This document shows, piece after piece, positions 43,638 to 56,487 of a stretch of 64,000 nt of DNA. The first letter of the stretch is position 1; each line of letters begins with the position of its first letter. Origin of the DNA: Lantana camara (Eukaryota; Streptophyta; Magnoliopsida; Lamiales; Verbenaceae); NCBI GenBank assembly GCA_037501455.1, contig CM074862.1:86265501-86329500 (forward strand), read 5' to 3'. A program made the translations under genes and the position numbers. The notes beneath the pieces are model-generated. The model was not told the DNA's origin and searched no databases. It worked only from the letters and a program-made list of their open reading frames with translations.

Positions 43638-43670
43638 ACATAGTTGGGACGACATGGAATATAATGAAAT

Positions 43671-43876
43671 CAGTGTTTTTGGGACCAGACCGGACCGGAC
43701 GGTCGGACAGTCCGGACCGTCGACCGGTCGGACAAACGAACCGGTCAATACCCCAAAACCATTCACACCCCAAAACCGCTCTATTTTATGAGAACCGCTT
43801 AAAACCGCAGTTTAACCGGTAAAACCGGTGAACCGTTCACGGGTCATGTGAACCGCCCGGTTTTTGAAAAAACAAT
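43671..43876. mobile_element. Degenerate hAT-type MITE
   Basis: Starts CAGTGTTTTTGGGACCAGAC and ends CCGGTTTTTGAAAAAACAAT, with internal ACCGG-rich repeats like the element at 21600-22140. No clean 8-bp target duplication remains. The following 43880-44360 is AT-rich, with repeated CCTTTCACTCCC-type sequence and no gene. Confidence 0.5.
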
Positions 43877-44369
43877 AAATTGAGAAAATTAAACCCTAAT
43901 TTCTATATTTTTCTTCATAATTTCTATATATTTTCTATCACCACTTTTTCAAAACTAATGTATTATGTGTTTTTCATTGGTACGAATCAAAACTTATGAA
44001 TTTATGTTTTATTTTAGTTCATAATCTTTATGTTTTAATTCATTGTTTATAACATTCTTATGTTTGAATATTAGATTTGTATATAAATTGAAAAAAATAT
44101 AAAAATAAATTTTAAAACAAATTTTATGGCAATCTTTGAATAGTACCAAAAAAAATTTCAAATTCCCTTTCACTCCCAGTTTGAAAAAGTTCCCTTTCAC
44201 TCCCCAATTGAAAAACACAATCTTTCTTTACTCCCCATTTTTTCAGAATGTTGTACCCGAACTCAGGAATCGCATACCTAAATCACCAAATGACGCATTT
44301 TTTTCACCAAATGATGTATACATTGCATATGAATCTGGTTGCGAGAATATGGCTTAAGGGCTGGAATTC

Positions 44370-45815
44370 GGCTGAGATGATCAGCTACCAGATTCTCGCA
44401 ACCCTTCTTGTCCCTTATTTTCAAGTCAAACTCTTGTAAGAGTAGAATCCATCGAATGAGTCTTGGTTTCGTGTCCTTTTTGGTGAGAAGATACCTTAAA
44501 GCTACATGATCAGAATACACAACAACTTTAGTACCAAGTAAATAAGGACGGAACTTATCTAAAGCGTAAACAATTGACAAAAGCTCCTTTTCGGTAGTAG
44601 TGTAGTTGCATTGAGCATTGTCTAGCAACTTCGAGGCATAATAGATCACGTGGGAGTTTTTGTTAATCTTTTGTCCAAGTACAGCCCCCACAGCATAATC
44701 ACTCGCATCACACATGATCTCGAAAGGATACTCCCAATTCGGTGGTTGAATGATCGGGGCCAAAATCAAATTTTCTTTCAACAAGTCAAAAGAAGCTTTG
44801 CATTCATCATCAATCTCGAACTTCACATCGTTTTGGAGCAACTTGCACAATGGTTTGGTGATCTTTGAGAAGTCCTTAATGAATCGCCTATAAAAACCTG
44901 CATGTCCAAGAAAGGAACGTACTTCCCGCACACTCGCGGGGTAAGGCAAGGACTTAATGACATCAACTTTAGATTTATCAACTTCAATACCATGTGCAGA
45001 AACAATGTGACCCAAAATTAAACCTTTGTCAACCATGAAATGACATTTTTCATAATTCAAGACCAAATTTGTTTCAATGCAACGTTTCAATATTGTAGCA
45101 AGATTATTGAGGCATTCATCAAAAGAGTTTCCATAAACAGTAAAATCATCCATGAATACCTCAATAATTTGCTCAACATATTCAGAAAATATACTTACCA
45201 TGCACCTTTGAAAGGTGGCCGGTGCATTGCAAAGTCCAAAAGGCATTCGCCTAAACGCAAAGGTCCCAAATGCACACGTAAAAGTGGTCTTTCCTTGATC
45301 TTCGGGTGCCACGGGAATCTGATAGAATCCTGAATAACCATCAAGACAACAATAGTGAGTTTTCCCAGCCAATCGTTCGAGCATTTGATCAATAAAGGAG
45401 AGGGGAAAGTGATCTTTCTTAGTAAGAGAATTAAGATTTCTATAATCCATACATACCCTCCAACCATTTTGAACTCTAGTAGGAACTAACTCACCATCTT
45501 TGTTCTCAACAACAGTAATACCTGTTTTCTTTGGAACAACTTGAACGGGACTTACCCACTCACTATCGGATATTGGATAGATCATACCTGCATCAAGGAG
45601 CTTGATGATCTCTTTTTTCACTACCTCCATCATTGGTGGGTTTAGTCTTCGTTGTGCTTCACGGCGTGGTTTGGCACCTTCTACCAAAATGATTTTATGC
45701 ATGCATGTGGAAGGACTGAGACCTTTGATATCAGCAATGGTCCAGCCAATCGCCTGTTTGTATTCTCGAAGTACTCTGATCAGTTTCTCCTCTTCCAGAC
45801 TGTCAAGCTTGCTGG
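44370..45815 (-). pseudogene. Athila RT-RNase H part of Pol, truncated
   Basis: The minus strand encodes a complete RT and RNase H of Athila type: [29 protein letters not shown] (catalytic Asp), [16 protein letters not shown], the FMDD box, then RNase H with [17 protein letters not shown] and VADHLSR carrying the four acidic residues. Similarity stops just after VADHLSR near 44370, so integrase and the 3' LTR are missing. At its start (near 45815) it joins directly to a primer site and LTR. It begins where the protease ORF of the same family ends at 56488, so the two are best read as halves of one element split by an insertion. Confidence 0.85.
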
Positions 45816-45833
45816 TCCCCGGCAACGGCGCCA
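45816..45833 (-). other. Primer-binding site next to LTR B
   Basis: The minus strand reads TGGCGCCGTTGCCGGGGA, matching plant tRNA-Asp-type sites of Athila elements. Instead of leading to gag it runs straight into the RT frame, which marks a rearrangement. Confidence 0.75.
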
Positions 45834-47390
45834 AAATTTGACAGGTGTCGAATCCGTCAAAAATAATTAAAATACCTATTTAACGACTAAACACAAAGTA
45901 TAGTGCAAACAGGGTCGATCCACAGAGACTGGTTGATTTATTTCTAATAATTCCAAGTTATTCACGAAAAGAAACAATTAAAGAGGGGGGTTTTGAATTA
46001 TTCTAACCTAAGTATGCAATTAAAATAAATAACAAGAATTAAAAAGATAACTAAAACTAAACAAGTAAGTCACGTAGGGTTAAATCAATCAGAGGGAGAA
46101 TTACCTAGCCAGGGATATTCGATTCGAATTGTTATATTGATCATTGACTCAAGGATAAATTCAAGTTATTCAGACAGATTGGCTATAGTTGATAGAGACA
46201 CTCGACTCAACCTCGTTTTTACTTAATTAATCGGATAACCTAGAGACACTCGACAGTTATCTTCCCTAACAAATTCACAACCCCTAGAGACACTCGACAG
46301 GATTTAATGAATTCGCAGCATTAAGAACTATAAAAACACCAACCCTAATTAACCAAGTCGTGACACACGCAAGATTTAAATTAGATTATCAAATCCCTTA
46401 GTGAACGAGGAATGTTATCGCTAAGACCCTGCCACTAATTTACCACAATTTATCAATCAAACTCTACTACACTTCAAGTATCATGAATGGCAATATGCAA
46501 ATTAAACAACCTAGAGATCGTGCACTATCCCGAAATTGCCTAATCACAATAAACACGAAACACGGAGATAAGATAAATGCCTAAATAAACATGAATTAAT
46601 AAAAACGTTTAGGTCTCACAATATCCAAATCGAATCTATAATCCCTAGCTAGATAATTAAAAACTTAGCTACTAAAATTCATAAAAACAATATAGGAATT
46701 CTTTAATATAAATAAACTAAAAACAAAACGAAAGAATTAAACTAAGAACGAAAAACTCGTGATGTTGCTCCCAAAATCTCGAACAACTGCTCCCAAGGAA
46801 CCCGGAGCTCTACTGCCCCCAGTGTACGTGATGCCTCAAAGCTGCTGTTCCATGCCTAATATAGCCCAAGACCCAAAGCTTCCGATTCCTTATCAAAGTA
46901 GGAGTGTAATTCTTGCTCTTCAAGTTGGGCTACAAGCTGGACTTAAATTAACTCCAATCCACTGGGCTTTCTCCAAATAAACCCAAGACACGGCCGGCCC
47001 ACTAGCAGATTAAAAAGCTAACCAATTCTCTATGCAAATCCAAATATCAAGGCAGCCCGTTAATCTAAAGTCACGCCAATCTAAATGGCTCTCCAAATCA
47101 ATTTCCATACATGGCCCACTAACTAAAGCAACACAAAGCACATTGTTTCTCCAAATTAGTCCAAGACACTCCATTCACGCGGCCCCCAAATTAATTCAAA
47201 TAGATGCATCCCTAAGTCATAATTAAATCGGTCATTCTCAATTAAATTCCACGACCATACTCACGCAGCCCATCTCCCAATTAAACAAGTCAACCTAATC
47301 TCTATTAAGCTCCAAATATTCCGCCAGCCCACGTGAATGCATGCATGCATTCCACTTACTTCCGATTTGTGACCCAAATTTCACAAACCA

Positions 47391-50300
47391 TGTAACATCC
47401 CGCTCGTCCGGCCTTTCCAGGTACGCCTTCACGGGTGACCTATGTGTGCTTTTAATTAATTAATTATGTGTCTATTATACTTTTATGTGATATATTTGAA
47501 TTACTTGAACGTATTTGACCTTATGTGACTTATTTGTACGTATTTGTTCTCTTTGTTTCGTTCTTACTTCGTTTGTATTCGTTTTCGTTTTCGATTTTTG
47601 TGACTACGTGCTATGCGTGACTTATATGTGTTATGTATGTGTCTTTGTGTTCGTTACTTGTTTTTGAGTTCGTTTGATACGGTTTTGAAAACCGTTTTAT
47701 GTTTTAGGGACATAAGGGCCTAACGAGCTTTAGCGCACCTTGTGTTCCGGAAGGCGTAACTTGAGCTCGGGAATTCGGATTCGAATTCCGGAAGATGCGT
47801 TGGACTCATAACGAAGAAATCAAGACAAAGAATCAGGATTCATATTTTTCTAAGCCCATTTGATTCCCCGTTTTTCGACTGGAACGAGCCCTTGTGCTTA
47901 AGAGTACCCTTTTGTTGACTAATCTTCACTTGTGGGACCCCATTTAACCCCAATTAAGCTTCTAACCTTGACTAATATGTATCTAACCATCCCTCACTCT
48001 CTCCTACTCCCCCATTTCGTCCCACACCCAAGAAAAAGAAGGGAAAGTGCAGCAACTTCAGCTCCAAGAAGAGAAGGAAGAAACCCTTGGCCATTCTTGA
48101 TGATTTTGAGCTCAAATCACATCCGAATCTTCTCAAATTCGAAAGGTAAGTTTATGATTGTAATCTACACTCTCTCCTCTCTATTATATGTGGATTTGAG
48201 TTGAATTCATTGGTGGATTCTTGAGTTCTAGCAAGTATGTGAATAGTAGAGGATGGATGAATTTGATGATTCTTGTTTCCCTTCTTGTTCCCTTGATTCT
48301 TGGTGATGATATATTGCTTCTATGACTTGATTCTATGTATTTATTGCATCTCCTTTCATGGTTGTTTGATTATGAGTGATTGGCCATTGTTGAGTGCTTG
48401 AGATTTGGATGATAACTTGATGCATTTCTTCCCCCTTTCCTTGCTTTGTTTCTTGCATATTTGGTGATTGAAGTTGTTGCTACATATATGGCATGAATCT
48501 ATGATGAATTAGTGTTATTTTCATGTTTGGTTTATGTGTTTTCTTTGGCTTTAGAGACATCCCTAAGCTTGCACCGAAATCCCCTGTTTTTCTCTCCAAA
48601 TCTGATGTGTTGGTTGCTGTCTGGTCCTTTCTGTACCGAGACACGGGGGTGTCTCGGTTTGCCCTTTGATGGTGACACGGGCGTGTCACCTTCTGGTTTC
48701 CGTTTCTCGTCCCCTGTACTGAGACACGGGGGTGTCTCAGCTGGTTCTTCCAGGGGGCCACGGGCGTGTCCCCTAGGAATTCTCGTTTTTCGCCCGTCTT
48801 CGCTTGACTTTGCTTCCTTTTCATTTCTTTTGGTTAGCTTTCCTGTCTTGTTTATAACTTTTATGCTTCATTAACTTGTTACATTATGTGTTAAGCTTAA
48901 TGTTTTGAATCCTTGACTTGTTTTAGACCCTCGTTTGTGAATTATGAACTTATATGCAACACATGCTCTCATATGACCTAAGTGTGAATTTATTTTATGT
49001 CCTTTGCATCATGAACATACATACACATCCGCCGAGCGTCTAATGTGGTTCATATTGAGTCTAAGGTTGTTCTTTGCCTTTGTTTGCCTTTAGGTTCGTT
49101 CCGTGGTTGACGAGGTGGTCTTCTAGACGTTCGTTTACTTCCTTTGCTCCCGTTGCTTCTCGGAGGTGAGGTTTCTTTCTTTTTTAGATATTATGACCTA
49201 CAACCCTAATTGTAATTTAAGCCCGCATGCGAACTATATATACGTATAAATAAGTGTTGAATATGTATTTTACGGGAATTGGCCCATTTGCTTTGAAATC
49301 CATTGAAAAGGCTTTTATATGTATATAAGCTATGTTTTGTTTATTCGTTTTCGAAAAGGGTTGGTGTGTGTACGTGTTAAGTTTTGACAAGAGAAGCCTT
49401 TGTGCTAAGTATCCGTTTTGTGAGATATGTGTGTGAGTTCTGTGATCTGTTTGGGCCCCGGAGATTGTGGGTAAGGGAGACCCGGGACGACCATCGGGGT
49501 CGCCGGTTACGACCCCTGTGCACTTCTCCACCAACGGGAGGCTTAGTTCTCCTATGCCGACGGAGCGCATTTTGGCATGGCCGTCGAAGGAATCGGGCGG
49601 GATCCCCCGGTTCATCCGTTCTGTTCTGTGGTGGGAATCGAGAGGGGCACCTCTCTTCCCCAATGGTGTAAAGGTGGGATTGTTTTATGAGTTTTGCTTT
49701 AATCTGAGTAAGTGTGCGTGAGAACTCGTTCTCACCATGTTTCCGTTTATGTTTTGTATCCGATATGGTTTGCTTTATGCTTATGTATCCGATACGGTTT
49801 ATGAAACGGGGTGGACTCCTAATTTGTAAAACTTGTTAGATTTTGACCTTTGGGGTCCTAACTCTTTCTTCGTATATATAGTATCACGTGTTAACACCTT
49901 TTGGAATGTAAAAACCACTCCGGATTCATGAACATTTCCGATTTGTATATGCTTGGCTCTTATGTATACGTATGGGTGCGTGTGTTAGCCCCCTCACCAG
50001 TCTCTAGGACTGACCCTCGTTGCTTCTTCTCTTTTTCCCCTTTGATTTGAGCTTTGCAGGTGCCCGGTTGGGAGTCTGGCTAGGCGGCAGTTGTCTTTCG
50101 AGTCTTGGAGTTGTTCGAGTCTTTGTAGAGTCCTTGCATTACATATTTACTTTCCCGCTTTGGTATTATGTATAAATAAGTATAAGTTATGTTTTGTAAT
50201 CTGAAGCTTTGGATATTTCTTTAGCCCGGGGTGGGCATAGCTTGTTGAAATATGTATGTCTCTTTCTGAACTTTTATATCTGTAATTGGTTTGTTTTGTG

Positions 50301-50490
50301 ATCCTGTGGCTTCCGCACTTCTGATTTAATTTATTGCGCACTCTGTTCAGGGTCTAGACCGCCTAGCCTAGAGTTGATTTTGTTTGTCACCCGTTCGCCG
50401 TGGTTCGATGCGGGGATGGAGTTCCCCTTTCGATACCCGTGTTGGACTATGGTGCGGGGGATGTGGCGCCCTCCGCTCCGGGGTGTTACA
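47391..50490 (+). repeat. 5' LTR of the gag-only element
   Basis: 3100 bp, TGTAACATCC...GGTGTTACA. It contains the hairpin cluster at 48635-48776. Open frames inside it occur identically in the other LTR and are not genes. Confidence 0.93.
48635..48776. repeat. Hairpin cluster in the 5' LTR
   Basis: Four inverted repeats in 142 bp: ACCGAGACAC-GGGG-GTGTCTCGGT, GGTGACAC-GGGC-GTGTCACC, CTGAGACAC-GGGG-GTGTCTCAG and GGGGCCAC-GGGC-GTGTCCCC. The first three stems are perfect over 8-10 bp; the fourth has one mismatch. Confidence 0.95.
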
Positions 50491-50498
50491 TCTGTAAG

Positions 50499-50510
50499 TG
50501 GTATCAGAGC
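50499..50510 (+). other. tRNA-Met primer site of the gag-only element
   Basis: TGGTATCAGAGC, eight bases after the 5' LTR. Confidence 0.9.
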
Positions 50511-50712
50511 TCTGGATTGCAAAACCGGAGCTCTAGCATCATGTCGGGTTTGTCTAGGTCGTTCGGCTTAGGATTATATGATTGTTTGCATTCATTCTCA
50601 TCTTTTATGTGAATTATTTGAATTATTTAGTTTAATTAAGTTAATAGTTCACATGAACATGTACTAAACCCTGCATGCATCGATATTTTGGAATCATTTC
50701 TCTTATCTCAGG

Positions 50713-51714
50713 ATGAGTTTTTCATACCAACATATTTCATCAAAAGGAAAACAAGAGAAACAAGTTTCTTCGGTCTCAAGGAAGTTTGAGGGCTTTAATC
50801 CACTGAATTGGCTTGGAGGCGATAGTGTTAATGCAGAGGAGTGGCTCTCCGTGGTATTGTGGATTTGGGGAAAATGTTCGGGAACCTCACAAGAGAGAGT
50901 AAGACACACTTTCCGCTTACTACAAGGTGAAGCTTCAAAATGGTTCAAGGAAATAAGATCACATCTAAAGAAGTCTGGGAAAGAGTTCCATTGGGAGAAA
51001 TTTATCCGAGAATTTTGCTACAAGTATATCCCTCCCAATGAATTGATTAGGAGACTCCAAGAATTCCTAAATCTTGAGCAAGAAGTGAAGATGATGGATG
51101 ATCTTATGATGGAACTAGAAAGCTCGGGAGCTAACCAAGATTGCCCTAAGGTCCGGGAATATATATAAAGGCGTAGAGACGAGATTCAACAAGCTTTCCA
51201 AAGCTCATCGGTACATAAATGGTCCAAGGAAGTTAGAAGAGTGGTTCAAGATGAAATGAATAAGCAAGAGGTGAAGTTTCACATTTCTAAGGAGGGATAT
51301 AATCCAGGATCAAGCTTAAACTCAAATAAGAGGCCTATGTTCCGAGAGGAAACCCAAGAACTTCAAGAGGTCGACTACATCAAGAAGAAGAAACTTCAAC
51401 CACCAAAGATGGATCCGATACCTCTTCCATTGGAGATAATTCAATGCTCTTATTGTCAAGGCCCTAATCACACCAAAGAAGTTTGCCGAAAGAAACTTGG
51501 GAGATGTTACAAGTGTGGGGAACCGAGACATAAGGTGAACAGTTGCCCGAAGACTAGGAATCCAAGGATTACAAAGAGCCGTGATTCCAAGACTCCAAGC
51601 CCAATCCAAGTGAATATGACGGAAGAGGAAGAACAGGTTGTCAAGATCGACACTACCGCCATGGTGAAAGGTACACCAAGCATTCATGGCACTACATACA
51701 TGCATTTTATTTAA
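50713..51714 (+). pseudogene. Gag of the non-autonomous element, one in-frame stop
   Basis: One frame of 333 codons is interrupted only by a TAA at 51166-51168. The first part (151 residues) has the retrotransposon Gag core: NAEEWLSVVLWIWGK, VRHTFRLLQGEASKWF, FIREFCYKYIPP and a conserved Leu/Glu-rich helix. The second part carries a CCHC knuckle CYKCGEPRHKVNSC after a Lys-rich linker. Gag forms the particle that packages the RNA. The frame is kept after the stop, so the stop is recent or read through, or particles are supplied in trans. The start is the first ATG after the primer site in this frame. No pol follows. Confidence 0.8.
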
Positions 51715-53140
51715 TTGGTATTACTTTCCTTTTCTTGTTGTTTCAGTGCTTGCGTGTTTTGTTATTACTTGCTTGCTTGCTTATGTTTTCTCTTTTCTTT
51801 TCTCTTTTGTGTTGCCTCTCTCTTTGGAGAGAGTTTGGGGAGAAGAGTGTCGAGTGGTTGGTGAGTTGCGAGGGCCGAGCTCGTTCGGTGGTTGGTTCTT
51901 TTCCGGTGGTTTTTCTTGAAGGCGCCTAGTTTTGTCAGGGTAACGGTGTTACCTTAGGCGTGGGTAGTTGCTTTTAGGACGCCCATTCTGGGCTTAACAG
52001 TATCTCCGGGTGTTAGATGGAAGGCTAGCCCGTTGATACCCTTTGTAGTAGTGGTTGGTAATTTCGGGACGGTGCGATAAGCTTCGTGGCTTTCCTTTGA
52101 GTTAACTTAGAGATCGAGCCAAGCTTAAGGAGACAAAGATCGAAGTAAGCCACCTTTGGTGTTTCTTTGAAGATGGAATTCGTTTCCACCTAATTAGGAC
52201 ATCGAGGTTGTCGTGATCTTTATCCCGGAATTATTTTGTGCTTAGAGTTTCTCTTTCGGTGGATTCTAGCGAGGTTGTTGGAGTCAAGTCGTAGTTGACG
52301 AGCTCTTAGAAGGTAATTTCATCCTTGTGAATACTTCTTTGTGGAGTATCTTAGTCCCCTTTTAGAAGAAGGCGGGATTTAGGATAAGAATATTACCGTG
52401 GGCTGCACAGGTTAACGGTGAGAGATAAATACCCTTCATGCTTGCTTCGAGGAGTCGTTAGTCCTTCTTCAGTGTTCTGTGGTCTTAGCTGAGTGTGGTT
52501 TCAACAAGGGTATGGTCGACTACGCATTTTGGTAGAAGAACCGAGAATTGCCTCAGAGATTAAGTCTCAAGTGTCGCCCCATGACATGAAAGACAAGGAA
52601 GAGGCAGGGTTCGAGTGGATAAGGCTTTTGAAGGGAGTTACCTTGATTACACGAGGATACTCAAACTTCTCCGTTACGATCGAGGTACTAAGGAAGACTT
52701 CGGTTGTGCGCTGCTACGGAGGATTGGAGCCTATGTCTCAAGAAGTGCTTAGTCACGAGACTAATTCCACTCATGGTACGAGACTTGAAGAACCGGTAAG
52801 AGTGTGGCACAAGAAGAGGCATTGTAGACTTAGTGTAGCAATGTCTAAAGTGCTTTCGGTAGAAGACCGAACACCAAGAACCGGTAGTTTTCCCCAACTA
52901 CTTTTAAATGTTAATCAGAAGTGGAAGCAACCAAAGTTTGCTAAAGTAAGGGGATTCACTCGGATTTGGTGAATACCACCGAGTGATCGGGACACGAGAA
53001 GTCTTCCTCATTCCTAATTAAGGAAGCAATGTCCCGAGGAGTTACAACTTTTGGACCAGAGTAGCACAGCGGAAGCGTGGAGTTGGGATCGCTCTAGTGC
53101 CCTCAAAGGTCTCGCTTAGGACCTGAGGACAGGTCCTTTT
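51715..53140 (+). other. Non-coding internal 3' region of the gag-only element
   Basis: About 1.4 kb with no recognisable domain. It holds small inverted repeats (GGTAACGGTGTTACC, GCCCATTCTGGGC) near 51940-51990. A 159-residue open frame at 52493-52972 is hydrophilic, matches nothing I recognise, and may be a relic of pol or chance. Confidence 0.5.
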
Positions 53141-53153
53141 GAAGGAGGGGAGT
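53141..53153 (+). other. Polypurine tract of the gag-only element
   Basis: GAAGGAGGGGAGT lies directly before the 3' LTR, as expected for plus-strand priming. Confidence 0.8.
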
Positions 53154-53154
53154 T

Positions 53155-56100
53155 TGTAACATCCCGCTCGTCCGGCCTTTCCAGGTACGCCTTCACGGGT
53201 GAGCTATGTGTGCTTTTAATTAATTAATTATGTGTCTATTATACTTTTATGTGATATATTTGAATTACTTGAACGTATTTGACCTTATGTGACTTATTTG
53301 TACGTATTTGTTCTCTTTGTTTCGTTCTTACTTCGTTTGTATTCGTTTTCGTTTTCGATTTTTGTGACTACGTGCTATGCGTGACTTATATGTGTTATGT
53401 ATGTGTCTTTGTGTTCGTTACTTGTTTTTGAGTTCGTTTGATACGGTTTTGAAAACCGTTTTATGTTTTAGGGACATAAGGGCCTAACGAGCTTTAGCGC
53501 ACCTTGTGTTCCGGAAGGCGTAACTTGAGCTCGGGAATTCGGATTCGAATTCCGGAAGATGCGTTGGACTCATAACGAAGAAATCAAGACAAAGAATCAG
53601 GATTCATATTTTTCTAAGCCCATTTGATTCCCCGTTTTTCGACTGGAACGAGCCCTTGTGCTTAAGAGTACCCTTTTGTTGACTAATCTTCACTTGTGGG
53701 ACCCCATTTAACCCCAATTAAGCTTCTAACCTTGACTAATATGTATCTAACCATCCCTCACTCTCTCCTACTCCCCCATTTCGTCCCACACCCAAGAAAA
53801 AGAAGGGAAAGTGCAGCAACTTCAGCTCCAAGAAGAGAAGGAAGAAACCCTTGGCCATTCTTGATGATTTTGAGCTCAAATCACATCCGAATCTTCTCAA
53901 ATTCGAAAGGTAAGTTTATGATTGTAATCTACACTCTCTCCTCTCTATTATATGTGGATTTGAGTTGAATTCATTGGTGGATTCTTGAGTTCTAGCAAGT
54001 ATGTGAATAGTAGAGGATGGATGAATTTGATGATTCTTGTTTCCCTTCTTGTTCCCTTGATTCTTGGTGATGATATATTGCTTCTATGACTTGATTCTAT
54101 GTATTTATTGCATCTCCTTTCATGGTTGTTTGATTATGAGTGATTGGCCATTGTTGAGTGCTTGAGATTTGGATGATAACTTGATGCATTTCTTCCCCCT
54201 TTCCTTGCTTTGTTTCTTGCATATTTGGTGATTGAAGTTGTTGCTACATATATGGCATGAATCTATGATGAATTAGTGTTATTTTCATGTTTGGTTTATG
54301 TGTTTTCTTTGGCTTTAGAGACATCCCTAAGCTTGCACCGAAATCCCCTGTTTTTCTCTCCAAATCTGATGTGTTGGTTGCTGTCTGGTCCTTTCTGTAC
54401 CGAGACACGGGGGTGTCTCGGTTTGCCCTTTGATGGTGACACGGGCGTGTCACCTTCTGGTTTCCGTTTCTCGTCCCCTGTACTGAGACACGGGGGTGTC
54501 TCAGCTGGTTCTTCCAGGGGGCCACGGGCGTGTCCCCTAGGAATTCTCGTTTTTCGCCCGTCTTCGCTTGACTTTGCTTCCTTTTCATTTCTTTTGGTTA
54601 GCTTTCCTGTCTTGTTTATAACTTTTATGCTTCATTAACTTGTTACATTATGTGTTAAGCTTAATGTTTTGAATCCTTGACTTGTTTTAGACCCTCGTTT
54701 GTGAATTATGAACTTATATGCAACACATGCTCTCATATGACCTAAGTGTGAATTTATTTTATGTCCTTTGCATCATGAACATACATACACATCCGCCGAG
54801 CGTCTAATGTGGTTCATATTGAGTCTAAGGTTGTTCTTTGCCTTTGTTTGCCTTTAGGTTCGTTCCGTGGTTGACGAGGTGGTCTTCTAGACGTTCGTTT
54901 ACTTCCTTTGCTCCCGTTGCTTCTCGGAGGTGAGGTTTCTTTCTTTTTTAGATATTATGACCTACAACCCTAATTGTAATTTAAGCCCGCATGCGAACTA
55001 TATATACGTATAAATAAGTGTTGAATATGTATTTTACGGGAATTGGCCCATTTGCTTTGAAATCCATTGAAAAGGCTTTTATATGTATATAAGCTATGTT
55101 TTGTTTATTCGTTTTCGAAAAGGGTTGGTGTGTGTACGTGTTAAGTTTTGACAAGAGAAGCCTTTGTGCTAAGTATCCGTTTTGTGAGATATGTGTGTGA
55201 GTTCTGTGATCTGTTTGGGCCCCGGAGATTGTGGGTAAGGGAGACCCGGGACGACCATCGGGGTCGCCGGTTACGACCCCTGTGCACTTCTCCACCAACG
55301 GGAGGCTTAGTTCTCCTATGCCGACGGAGCGCATTTTGGCATGGCCGTCGAAGGAATCGGGCGGGATCCCCCGGTTCATCCGTTCTGTTCTGTGGTGGGA
55401 ATCGAGAGGGGCACCTCTCTTCCCCAATGGTGTAAAGGTGGGATTGTTTTATGAGTTTTGCTTTAATCTGAGTAAGTGTGCGTGAGAACTCGTTCTCACC
55501 ATGTTTCCGTTTATGTTTTGTATCCGATATGGTTTGCTTTATGCTTATGTATCCGATACGGTTTATGAAACGGGGTGGACTCCTAATTTGTAAAACTTGT
55601 TAGATTTTGACCTTTGGGGTCCTAACTCTTTCTTCGTATATATAGTATCACGTGTTAACACCTTTTGGAATGTAAAAACCACTCCGGATTCATGAACATT
55701 TCCGATTTGTATATGCTTGGCTCTTATGTATACGTATGGGTGCGTGTGTTAGCCCCCTCACCAGTCTCTAGGACTGACCCTCGTTGCTTCTTCTCTTTTT
55801 CCCCTTTGATTTGAGCTTTGCAGGTGCCCGGTTGGGAGTCTGGCTAGGCGGCAGTTGTCTTTCGAGTCTTGGAGTTGTTCGAGTCTTTGTAGAGTCCTTG
55901 CATTACATATTTACTTTCCCGCTTTGGTATTATGTATAAATAAGTATAAGTTATGTTTTGTAATCTGAAGCTTTGGATATTTCTTTAGCCCGGGGTGGGC
56001 ATAGCTTGTTGAAATATGTATGTCTCTTTCTGAACTTTTATATCTGTAATTGGTTTGTTTTGTGATCCTGTGGCTTCCGCACTTCTGATTTAATTTATTG

Positions 56101-56254
56101 CGCACTCTGTTCAGGGTCTAGACCGCCTAGCCTAGAGTTGATTTTGTTTGTCACCCGTTCGCCATGGTTCGATGCGGGGATGGAGTTCCCCTTTCGATAC
56201 CCGTGTTGGACTATGGTGCGGGGGATGTGGCGCCCTCCGCTCCGGGGTGTTACA
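53155..56254 (+). repeat. 3' LTR of the gag-only element
   Basis: 3100 bp. It differs from the 5' copy at few positions by eye (for example GTGACC versus GTGAGC near the start, and GCCGTGG versus GCCATGG near the end). The hairpin cluster is repeated at 54399-54540. Confidence 0.93.
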
Positions 56255-56487
56255 AACCATGTCTGGAGAACTTTTATGCAGCAACAACGACAATCACTAA
56301 GCTCAGCCGGAGTTGGTCTCTTTACGAGAATTTTACCATAAAACGACCAAGTTCTTATCAATTTCGCCTTCGAGCCCTGAATCTACGATATAAATAACAA
56401 AGCATCAATTTCTTTCAAGATAGTATCAATTAAAATACAATTCGGGGTAAAACTCAATTATAAAGATAACGAATTAATGAGTTATCA

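Larger units (their letters stand above)
47391..56254 (+). mobile_element. Complete non-autonomous gag-only LTR element (TR-GAG-like)
   Basis: 8864 bp on the plus strand. Two LTRs of exactly 3100 bp begin TGTAACATCC and end GGGTGTTACA. AACCA duplicates the target (47386-47390 and 56255-56259). A tRNA-Met primer site follows the first LTR and a polypurine tract precedes the second. The 2664-bp internal region encodes only Gag; no protease, RT or integrase was seen. The Gag type, primer and large LTRs point to the Tekay/Del chromovirus group. The LTRs differ at very few positions by eye, so it moved recently, presumably with proteins from a related autonomous element. Confidence 0.92.
45839..56487 (-). 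repeat. Athila-type LTR B, split by the gag-only element
   Basis: The left part is 45839-47390 (starts TGACAGGTGTCGA); the right part is 56260-56487 (ends GAGTTATCA). Together they are about 1780 bp. Both ends resemble the LTR at 59140-60580: a GGTGTCGA / GAGTGTCGA start, GGGTCGATCCAC / GGGTATCGATCCAC, and an AATTATAAAG...ATCA end. It lies inside the Athila polyprotein. It is the 5' LTR of a second element whose internal region and other LTR have been lost. Confidence 0.7.

Noticed and set aside
48480..49721. Open frames of 84-148 residues in the 3100-bp LTR, repeated at 54244-55485
   Set aside because: They occur identically in both LTRs because the LTRs are identical; several overlap the hairpin cluster on both strands and none resembles a known protein.
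52493..52972. 159-residue gene in the gag-only element
   Set aside because: No recognisable domain or motif; could be a pol relic or chance, so described only within the internal region.
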